Shown piece after piece: positions 56,298 through 64,000 of a stretch of DNA of 64,000 nt. Position 1 is the stretch's first letter. Each line of letters opens with the position of its first letter. Made by a program: the position numbers and the translations under genes. A model generated the notes under the pieces. That model worked only from the letters and a program-made list of their open reading frames with translations, had not been told where the DNA came from and searched no databases. Source of the stretch: Bacillus kexueae (GTDB lineage: Bacteria; Bacillota; Bacilli; Bacillales; Aeribacillaceae); the NCBI RefSeq assembly GCF_022809095.1, contig NZ_JALAZE010000006.1, positions 1 through 64,000 of the forward strand, in the 5' to 3' direction.

Positions 56298-57986
56298 TTA
56301 CGATGCTGATTTTGACTGGTGATCGACGGATTTGTCTTTCGGTACGACAGCGTCGTGAAGTTGCTCCTGTAGTTGGTCTTGGAAGATCATTTTCTGTTCG
56401 CTGCTCCATCCCAGGCGGGTAGCCATATATTGAACAACGGCATCCTTCCATTTGTAAGCCCATTGAATGTTAAAGAACACAGAGCCTGTTCTTCGAACGA
56501 AAAAGTCTACTGGTGTCGTCGTCATTTCTTGTTGTAGACTATATTCGACTTGAACTAATACGGATACAGGCATTTGTCGCTTGTCAGCTTCTTCTTTTAA
56601 TGAAGGAATCAGGGCGAACACTTTATCCGCATTAGATCCATACATTTTCGCGATTGAATAGGCTTCCTGTTCTGTTAATCCTGCTTCCATTCCCTCTTTT
56701 GTTTTCGTTTCAATGTAGGCTTTTAAGTTTCGAGAACCGCCGACATGTCCACCAGAGATTGGGAGTGTTTTCGTTTTACAAGGAGCGAATGTGCGTCCTT
56801 CTTCTTCCTTTAGTTTGTTTGCCACAAGATCTACGACCATTTCGGCCATTTTACGGTATCCTGTCAGTTTTCCACCTGCAATTGTAATCAGCCCTGAATC
56901 AGATGTCCAAATTTCATCTTTTCTAGAGATTTCAGAAGGATCTTTTCCTTCTTCATGAATTAGTGGACGAACACCTGCCCAGCTTGATTCCACGTCATCT
57001 TCTGTTACGTTTAACGATGGGAACATGAATCGAATGGCTTCAAGAACATACTTTCGATCTTCAAACGTCATTTTCGGATGTGCGGTATCTCCCGTGTAGA
57101 AAGTATCGGTTGTACCGACATATGTTTTACCATCACGTGGAATCGCAAATACCATACGACCATCCGGAGTATCAAAGTAAATGGCTTGTTTTAATGGGAA
57201 TTTTGCTTGGTCGAATACAAGGTGAATTCCTTTTGTTAATTGCAACTGTTTACCCTTTTTCGAGTTATCCATTTCACGTAATGAATCGACCCAAGGACCT
57301 GCCGCATTGATGACTTTTTTGGCATAGATATCGTACGTTTTCTTCGTTAATTGGTCTTCTACTTTCACTCCTACCACTTTTCCATTGTCGTAAATAAAGG
57401 ACACTACTTTAGTATAGTTGACTGCATCCGCACCGAATTTAACGGCTTCTTTCATCACTTCAATGGTAAGGCGGGCATCGTCCGTACGGTATTCAACATA
57501 GTAGCCGCCACCTTTTAATCCTTCTTGCTTTACTAACGGCTCTTTCGCTAACGTTTCACTTGCACTTAACATTTGTCTGCGTTCACTGCGTTTGACACTC
57601 GCTAAATAATCATAAACAAGTAAGCCGATTGACGTGGAGAATTTGCCAAATGTTCCCCCTTGATGAATCGGTAGCAGCATCCATTCAGGTGTTGTCACAT
57701 GAGGACCGTTTTCGTATACGATGGCACGCTCTTTCCCAACTTCAGCAACCATCTTAACTTCAAATTGTTTTAAATAACGTAAGCCTCCATGTACTAATTT
57801 CGTCGAACGGCTTGACGTTCCCGCTGCGAAATCTTGCATTTCTATCACGCCGACTTTCATTCCTCTTGTTGCTGCATCAAGAGCAATTCCAGAGCCTGTA
57901 ATTCCTCCACCTACAACGATGACATCATAGGGTTCCTTCGTCATTTTTTGTAAAGTAGTCTCGCGTTCTAAACTTGAGAATGTCAT
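56298..57986 (-). CDS. glpD: aerobic glycerol-3-phosphate dehydrogenase
   Basis: 562 residues. FAD-binding [17 protein letters not shown] near 25-45; [20 protein letters not shown] and the DAGP oxidase core follow. Oxidises glycerol-3-phosphate to dihydroxyacetone phosphate at the membrane and feeds quinones. ATG at 57986 follows GGAGG; the open frame to 58043 lies in the leader. Transcription passes a leader terminator that GlpP should control. Confidence 0.95.
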   Translation of the reverse strand: MTFSSLERETTLQKMTKEPYDVIVVGGGITGSGIALDAATRGMKVGVIEMQDFAAGTSSRSTKLVHGGLRYLKQFEVKMVAEVGKERAIVYENGPHVTTPEWMLLPIHQGGTFGKFSTSIGLLVYDYLASVKRSERRQMLSASETLAKEPLVKQEGLKGGGYYVEYRTDDARLTIEVMKEAVKFGADAVNYTKVVSFIYDNGKVVGVKVEDQLTKKTYDIYAKKVINAAGPWVDSLREMDNSKKGKQLQLTKGIHLVFDQAKFPLKQAIYFDTPDGRMVFAIPRDGKTYVGTTDTFYTGDTAHPKMTFEDRKYVLEAIRFMFPSLNVTEDDVESSWAGVRPLIHEEGKDPSEISRKDEIWTSDSGLITIAGGKLTGYRKMAEMVVDLVANKLKEEEGRTFAPCKTKTLPISGGHVGGSRNLKAYIETKTKEGMEAGLTEQEAYSIAKMYGSNADKVFALIPSLKEEADKRQMPVSVLVQVEYSLQQEMTTTPVDFFVRRTGSVFFNIQWAYKWKDAVVQYMATRLGWSSEQKMIFQDQLQEQLHDAVVPKDKSVDHQSKSAS

Positions 57987-58022
57987 AAATAATACGCCTC
58001 CAATTTTTTCTATTTGGAGAAA

Positions 58023-58090
58023 ATAAAAAAGAGACCACAACAAATCTAAAGCAACTACTTTTTATTGCTTTAGTGTTGTGGTCTCTCCTA
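58023..58090 (-). promoter_or_regulatory. glpD leader terminator, GlpP antitermination site
   Basis: A long inverted repeat before the glpD start: GAGACCACAAC...TAAAGCAA pairs with TTGCTTTA...GTTGTGGTCTC and is followed by TTTTTT. In B. subtilis GlpP with glycerol-3-phosphate lets polymerase through such a leader hairpin. The 5' CCACAAC sequence recurs in the glpF leader. Confidence 0.8.
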
Positions 58091-58173
58091 GTCTCCAACC
58101 GAATATTAACTTACTCTCATTGTAACATACTTCAAATTGTACGTAAACGAAGAAGTTTCATTTTCAATCTCAC

Positions 58174-58254
58174 TTATGGTCTTCCACCTGTGAGCCATAC
58201 AATTAAATATCCGATAAACATCATGATACAAAATAATAAGAACTTTAAAAGCAC
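58174..58254 (-). CDS. candidate 26-residue membrane protein
   Basis: GTG start at 58254, 5 nt after GGGAG, encoding VLLKFLLFCIMMFIGYLIV and WLTGGRP: one hydrophobic helix and a short polar end. It lies between glpK and glpD, on the same strand. No homologue known to me. The ribosome site and helix support it, the length does not prove it. Confidence 0.35.
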   Translation of the reverse strand: MLLKFLLFCIMMFIGYLIVWLTGGRP

Positions 58255-58284
58255 GCTGTCTCCCTTTCATTTTCAGCTTAATGT

Positions 58285-58326
58285 AGAAAAAGAAGAGGCT
58301 GTCCAAAAAGTACAGCCCCCTTCTCA
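58285..58326 (-). terminator. glpK terminator
   Basis: Stem AGAAGAGGCTGT/ACAGCCCCCTTCT, imperfect, followed by CTTTTTC on the minus strand. Confidence 0.75.
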
Positions 58327-58332
58327 AATATT

Positions 58333-59856
<1,524 letters not shown>

Positions 59857-59883
59857 TCACTTGAAAACCCTTACATATTATCT

Positions 59884-60711
59884 CTAGTAAACAACCTTTT
59901 TCGTTTGTGTAACTGGCTGCGCTTCTTTTTTACTCGTCATGTATACAAGTAATAAAGCAGCAACTAACACAACGCTTCCAATCCAAAACATTTGGCCGTT
60001 CTTTCCATCAAAAATATATTGATAGAACAATCCACCGAAAGACCCTCCTAGAACTGGCGCGACAACTGGAATCCAAGCATAACCCCAATTTGAAGACCCT
60101 TTGTTTGGAATTGGTAGCAAGAAATGCGCAATTCGTGGACCAAGATCACGCGCTGGATTAATCGCATATCCTGTTGTTCCACCTAAAGATAAACCAATGC
60201 TTACAATTAAGAATCCGACAATTAAGGGATTCAATCCTTCTGTAAATTCATTTGCACCGATGGCTAAAATCCCAAGTACTAAAATGAACGTTCCAAATAC
60301 TTCACTGAAGAAGTTAGCAAAGCGATTTGAAATCGCTGGACCTGTTGCAAAAACACCGAGTTTTACGTTCGGGTCATCCGTCTCTTTCCAATGTGGTAAG
60401 TAATGCAAGTAAATGAGTGCTGCTCCTAGGAATGCTCCAATCATCTGTGCAACAATATACGATGGTACATTAGCCCATGGGAAATCACCAACAAAGGCGA
60501 GACCAAGTGTTACGGCAGGATTTAAATGAGCTCCACTAATTCCTCCGACTGTATATACTGCCATCGCTACGCCCAATCCCCATCCTAGTGTAATGACAAT
60601 CCAACCAGAATTTTGAGCAAGCGATTTTTTTAAATTGACACCTGCAACGACTCCTGCACCGAAAACGATTAAAATCATCGTTCCGATTACTTCACCCATA
60701 AAAGCCGTCAA
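59884..60711 (-). CDS. glpF: glycerol uptake facilitator
   Basis: 275 residues, aquaglyceroporin with six helices and the two NPA boxes SGAHLNPAVTLG and GYAINPARDLGPR, the second with the Arg of the selectivity filter. Lets glycerol diffuse in. Start: TTG at 60711, 9 nt after AGGAGG, giving MTAF.GEVIGTM as in B. subtilis GlpF; the ATG at 60720 directly abuts AGGAGG. Confidence 0.94.
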   Translation of the reverse strand: MTAFMGEVIGTMILIVFGAGVVAGVNLKKSLAQNSGWIVITLGWGLGVAMAVYTVGGISGAHLNPAVTLGLAFVGDFPWANVPSYIVAQMIGAFLGAALIYLHYLPHWKETDDPNVKLGVFATGPAISNRFANFFSEVFGTFILVLGILAIGANEFTEGLNPLIVGFLIVSIGLSLGGTTGYAINPARDLGPRIAHFLLPIPNKGSSNWGYAWIPVVAPVLGGSFGGLFYQYIFDGKNGQMFWIGSVVLVAALLLVYMTSKKEAQPVTQTKKVVY

Positions 60712-60780
60712 ATTATTCATCCTCCTTCATCCATGTTAATGTAATGGTTAATAGAAAATTATGTAAATAAAATTGAGTAA

Positions 60781-60831
60781 AAAAATCCACAACAAGTCTT
60801 CTTCCAAAGTCGGAAGAGAATTGCTGTGGAT
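60781..60831 (-). promoter_or_regulatory. glpFK leader terminator, GlpP antitermination site
   Basis: ATCCACAgCAA...TCTTCC pairs with GGAAGA...TTGtTGTGGAT, followed by TTTTTTTA on the minus strand, 70 bp before glpF. Same type and position as the glpD leader; shares CACAAC/GTTGTGG. Confidence 0.8.
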
Positions 60832-60966
60832 CTCCTTTTCTCCATCACAACTATTAACTTGGGAACATAATACCATTTTGTTGTAAGCGATGTCAATACT
60901 AATTTAACAGTCTTTTATTCTATCAAAAACAACATTGTTGATTGCGTGAGCGCATTTGTGCTAGCA

Positions 60967-60992
60967 TATCGTTAATTCCCGATATAACGATA
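60967..60992 (+). promoter_or_regulatory. operator of the ArsR/OYE pair
   Basis: Inverted repeat TATCGTTA (60967-60974)/TAACGATA (60985-60992), with a nested ATATCG/CGATAT, 18 bp before the ArsR start. Likely autoregulatory site of the ArsR-type repressor. Confidence 0.65.
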
Positions 60993-61009
60993 AAAGGAGT
61001 TTCATCCTA

Positions 61010-61324
61010 ATGAATGAAGAAATAATTCACTTATTCTTAAAAGCACTCGCCAGTGAAAAAAGACAACAAATCATGTTTCTATTTAAAGATCACGCACAGT
61101 TAACGGTGAATGAGATTGCCCAATTACTAGATATAGGCCAATCTACAGCATCCGAGCATTTAGCTGTTTTAAAACGCGCTGGATTACTTTCATCGGAGAA
61201 AAAGGGAAAAGAAGTTTTCTATTACCCAAACTGTGCTAAAGTCCAACTCTTACTAACCGAACTATCTACTTTTTTAACAAGCTGCTGTCAATTATCCATG
61301 AAAAAGGAAGGAAGCGAAAGATGA
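61010..61324 (+). CDS. ArsR-family transcriptional regulator
   Basis: 104 residues. Winged helix with IGQSTASEHLAVLKRAGLL. The metal-site ELCVCDL motif is missing; a CC pair (TSCCQL) near 90 could sense thiol stress or metal. AAAAGGAG precedes the ATG. It overlaps the oxidoreductase gene by ATGA and probably represses the pair. Confidence 0.88.
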   Translation: MNEEIIHLFLKALASEKRQQIMFLFKDHAQLTVNEIAQLLDIGQSTASEHLAVLKRAGLLSSEKKGKEVFYYPNCAKVQLLLTELSTFLTSCCQLSMKKEGSER

Positions 61325-62544
61325 ATAAACTTTATCAAACATTGACTTTACCGAATGGATCTGTTGTGAAAAACCGTTTTTTCAAATCGGCGATGAGTGT
61401 GGCGTTCGGAACAATTGATCATCGTCCGACTACTAAGCTCATTACCCTTTATGAATCATGGGCAGAAGGGGGAGTTGGCCTATCTGTAACGGGGAATGTA
61501 ATGATTGACCGTCGTGCACTCGGTGAGCCAGGTAATGTCGTTGTCGAAGATGAACGTGACCTTGAGATGCTGGCAAAGTGGGCAAAAGCTGGAACAAAAA
61601 ATAACACTGCTCTCTGGATGCAAATTAACCATCCTGGAAAACAAGCACCTAAAATGGTTACGAAAGAGCCCGTAGCACCCAGTGCCATCCCTTTATCCGG
61701 AAGCTTAAAAAAACTGTTCAATCCTCCTCGTGAATTAAATCATCTCGAAATAAAAGATCTAATTACACGCTTTGGGAAAACAGCAAAAATCGCAAAGGCA
61801 GCAGGTTTTACTGGGGTCCAAATTCATGCAGCACATGGCTATTTAATCAGTCAGTTTTTATCCCCTTATCACAACAAGCGAAATGATGACTGGGGTGGAA
61901 GTTTGCAAAATCGAATGCGATTCGTTTTGGAAGTGTATAACGAAATGCGCACACAAGTAGGAGCCGACTTCCCAATTGGGATTAAGCTGAACTCTGCTGA
62001 CTTTCAACGTGGTGGGTTTACGGAAGAAGAATCGATGGAAGTCGTCCAAACACTAGCTGAAAGCAAAATCGATTTAATTGAAATTTCAGGGGGAAATTAC
62101 GAAAAGCCTGCGATGATAGGTCCTGAAAAAGAAAGCACGAAAAAACGAGAAGCATACTTTTTAGCCTATGCAGAAAAAGTTCGAAAGCTTATTGATACAC
62201 CCCTTGTCGTTACAGGGGGATTTCGTACCGTATCTGGCATGAATGAAGCCATTGATAGCGGCTCAGTCGATATGGTCGGAATCGCTCGACCTTTTGCGCT
62301 AATGCCTGATCTGCCAAATCAAATTTTCAAAGGAACTTACGAACCAGTTTCGCTTGATCGCATATCGACGGGCGTTTCATGGATAGATCGAAATGCTCCG
62401 ATGCTTGAAACGAGCTGGTATGCTCATCAATTGGAACGAATCGGTCGTGGTTTATCGCCGAAACAAAATTTAAGTGCATGGTCGACTTTGGTTCATTTTT
62501 TTACCCAGCAAGGGATTCACGCATTTCAAAAGAGGAGAGCGTAA
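61321..62544 (+). CDS. NADH:flavin oxidoreductase, old yellow enzyme family
   Basis: 407 residues. FMN TIM barrel (about 5-350): NGSVVKNRFFKSAMS, HPGKQAP, QIHAAHGYLISQFLSPYHN with the catalytic His pair replaced by HAAH, RNDDWGGSLQNRMRF and GGFRT. Reduces activated C=C bonds or quinones. A 50-residue tail follows the barrel. Inserted with its ArsR regulator between glpP and glpF, plus strand against the minus-strand glp genes. Confidence 0.9.
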   Translation: MNKLYQTLTLPNGSVVKNRFFKSAMSVAFGTIDHRPTTKLITLYESWAEGGVGLSVTGNVMIDRRALGEPGNVVVEDERDLEMLAKWAKAGTKNNTALWMQINHPGKQAPKMVTKEPVAPSAIPLSGSLKKLFNPPRELNHLEIKDLITRFGKTAKIAKAAGFTGVQIHAAHGYLISQFLSPYHNKRNDDWGGSLQNRMRFVLEVYNEMRTQVGADFPIGIKLNSADFQRGGFTEEESMEVVQTLAESKIDLIEISGGNYEKPAMIGPEKESTKKREAYFLAYAEKVRKLIDTPLVVTGGFRTVSGMNEAIDSGSVDMVGIARPFALMPDLPNQIFKGTYEPVSLDRISTGVSWIDRNAPMLETSWYAHQLERIGRGLSPKQNLSAWSTLVHFFTQQGIHAFQKRRA

Positions 62545-62555
62545 AGGCCATTACG

Positions 62556-62734
62556 AAAAGCGCAAAGCGCAAGTCCTTAGGCGAAGGGCGCTGGAGGACC
62601 TGCGAGGAGGCTTCCGTCTCCACAATAGGGCCGAAGCGACCCGAGCTGATAGCGCTTGGAGCTAGACACCCAAAAACTGTAAAGAGAATACTTTAACACT
62701 TTATTGAACTTAACCTTTCTGTACAATGAAAAAA
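62556..62734 (+). repeat. dispersed 175-bp repeat, copy 3
   Basis: Same as copies 1 and 2, starting GAAAAGCGCAAAGCGCAAGT only 11 bp after the OYE stop and ending at the glpP terminator. Small differences (TCTCCACAATAGG for TCGCCACAGCAGG). Confidence 0.92.
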
Positions 62735-62777
62735 CCTCCAAAAATGTTTTTCATCACATTTTTGGAGGCTCTTTTTT
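62731..62777 (-). terminator. glpP terminator, possibly bidirectional
   Basis: Stem CCTCCAAAAATG/CATTTTTGGAGG with A/T runs on both sides. Confidence 0.9.
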
Positions 62778-62786
62778 CTGCTACTA

Positions 62787-63332
62787 TTATCCCCATAAAT
62801 CTTCTCGTGAAGTGGTTACGGCTGTCGCGCCTGCATTTAATGCTTGCTGTACATCCTCTTTTGTTCGAATCAGCCCACCAGCTAAAATCGGAATCCCAGT
62901 AGTTTCTTTAATTTCTTCAATAATGGAAGGAATGACACCTGGTAACACTTCTATGAAATCTGGTTGGTATTTTCGAATAAGCTCCAAGCTTTTTTCCATT
63001 GCGCCTGTATCTAGTAAAAACAGTCGCTGAATGGCATACACTTTCTTCTGCTTCGCTTTGGCAATCACGGATGATCGCGTTGAAATGAGACCGGCCGGCT
63101 TAACCTCTTGACATAAAAATTCGGCTGCGTATTCATCATTTTTAATTCCTTGAATTAAATCTACATGAATCAAGAGCTTTTTGTTGCTCGCTTTCGCAGC
63201 CATCACGAGATTTTTCACTTGTCCTAAATGACTATCTAGTAGTACACCGTATTCAAAATCACTTTTTAAGAAGCGGTCAAATTGCTTCATACTTCGAATC
63301 GCCGGGAGTACCGATTGACCATGAAACCCCAT
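62787..63332 (-). CDS. glpP: glycerol uptake operon antiterminator
   Basis: 181 residues. Blocks [40 protein letters not shown] and [18 protein letters not shown] match B. subtilis GlpP. With glycerol-3-phosphate bound it lets transcription pass the leader hairpins of glpFK and glpD. It ends in [23 protein letters not shown] precedes the ATG. Confidence 0.95.
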   Translation of the reverse strand: MGFHGQSVLPAIRSMKQFDRFLKSDFEYGVLLDSHLGQVKNLVMAAKASNKKLLIHVDLIQGIKNDEYAAEFLCQEVKPAGLISTRSSVIAKAKQKKVYAIQRLFLLDTGAMEKSLELIRKYQPDFIEVLPGVIPSIIEEIKETTGIPILAGGLIRTKEDVQQALNAGATAVTTSREDLWG

Positions 63333-63462
63333 GCGCTCGTCACTCCTTTATTTTTTCGTTCCGTTGACCACTCCTAACTGTACTACAATTTATAGGAAAT
63401 GGGAATCCGTTAATGAAAAAAGCCGTCCCTGTCATACCATATCTCAGTAATATTTGGTCTCA

Positions 63463-64000
63463 CTATTTGTTCACTCGTCCGCAGCTTTCACGTTCAATAA
63501 ACTCATGCGGAATGATGATCTTTTTCGCAATGGAGCGATTAGATCGAATTTGTTCCTGTAATAATTCAACAGCTGATTCCCCCATAAATTCCGTATGAAT
63601 TTTAACGGTTGTTAACGAAGGCTGCAAAAATTTCGATGTTGCAATATCGTTAAATCCGACAAGTGATACTTCTTCTGGAACTTTAATCCCTTCTTCATGA
63701 AGAGCGCGCATCGCTCCAATGGCCATTGAATCACTCGCTACAAAGAAGGCTGTCGGTCTTTCCGGTTGGGAAAGGGCCTCCTTCATTAAACGAAATCCAT
63801 CTTCCGCTGTGAATTTTCCCGTCCAGATAAACGACTCATTGTATAAGGAGCGAAGTTGTAAAAATTCATAAAATGTACGCTCACGTTCATCTGTAATTTG
63901 TTGTTCATTATGAACAAATTCTTTCCCACCAATGTAACCGATCGAAGTATGCCCTAAATCGACTAAGTATTGAAGCACTTCTACCATTGCTTTTCGAAAA
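63463..64000 (-). CDS. LacI-family transcriptional regulator, partial
   Basis: Only the C-terminal ligand-binding part is in the window, about 179 residues; it continues past 64000 without a stop. TSIGYIGGKE, AFFVASDSMAIGAMRALHEEGIKVPEEVSLVGFND and PSLTTVKIHTEFMGESAVELL are the standard effector-domain boxes. No DNA-binding domain is visible, so the target is unknown. Confidence 0.88.
   Translation of the reverse strand, partial: FRKAMVEVLQYLVDLGHTSIGYIGGKEFVHNEQQITDERERTFYEFLQLRSLYNESFIWTGKFTAEDGFRLMKEALSQPERPTAFFVASDSMAIGAMRALHEEGIKVPEEVSLVGFNDIATSKFLQPSLTTVKIHTEFMGESAVELLQEQIRSNRSIAKKIIIPHEFIERESCGRVNK

Noticed and set aside
62474-62696. Two plus-strand frames across the 175-bp repeat copy 3, and similar ones at 50745-51067
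   Set aside because: Overlap real genes, lack ribosome sites, and the copies do not keep one frame.

Overview
The window is chromosomal DNA of a low-GC, endospore-forming Bacillaceae species (Bacillus sensu lato). The block glpP, glpF, glpK, glpD, pgcA, yhcY, yhcZ, yhdA, yhdB, yhdC, nsrR and spoVR keeps the gene order I know from Bacillus subtilis. The proteins clearly differ from the B. subtilis ones, so this is a related genus or species, not B. subtilis. Genes start with strong AGGAGG-type ribosome sites and often use TTG or GTG.

Layout. 1-122: 3' end of an IS3-family element. 106-2573: an arsR-arsB-arsC arsenic operon on the minus strand. 2802-4541: a homodimeric ABC exporter. 4820-20714: an AT-rich island devoted to DNA phosphorothioation (Dnd). 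It holds a NERD-domain protein, a decayed IS3-type element, a UvrD-like helicase and an AddB-like Fe-S protein on the minus strand. Facing away from these are a small protein, a second DndD-like ATPase and a second DndE-like protein on the plus strand. The complete canonical operon dndB-dndC-dndD-dndE-dndA then runs back on the minus strand. The usual restriction partners dndFGH are absent. The helicase/AddB-like/DndD2/DndE2 module is the best candidate here for an undescribed phosphorothioation-linked defence system.

20913-36601: a lipoprotein, cadC-cadA metal resistance with a clear promoter/operator, two Rossmann-fold dehydrogenases that share one MerR-type operator, assorted membrane and enzyme genes, and a two-component system divergent from a MacB/FtsX-type ABC transporter. 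36728-44296: signal peptidase I, modA-modB without modC, a large FtsX-type permease with its ATPase, and an MscS channel. 44365-51563: small proteins, spoVR, a Nudix gene that seems to have been inserted, hmp with its NsrR site, nsrR, yhdC, yhdB and yhdA. 51578-63332: yhcZ-yhcY, pgcA and the glycerol regulon (glpD, glpK, glpF, glpP) with two GlpP-type terminator leaders. An ArsR/old-yellow-enzyme pair is inserted between glpP and glpF. The right edge cuts a LacI-family regulator.

Two kinds of non-coding repeats stand out. Four intergenic arrays (near 25.8, 29.8, 42.7 and 55.8 kb) are built from 20-22 bp units with three different cores but the same 21-bp period. A separate repeat of about 175 bp occurs three times (50.8, 53.5 and 62.6 kb), always in the same orientation and always touching the terminator of the gene to its right.
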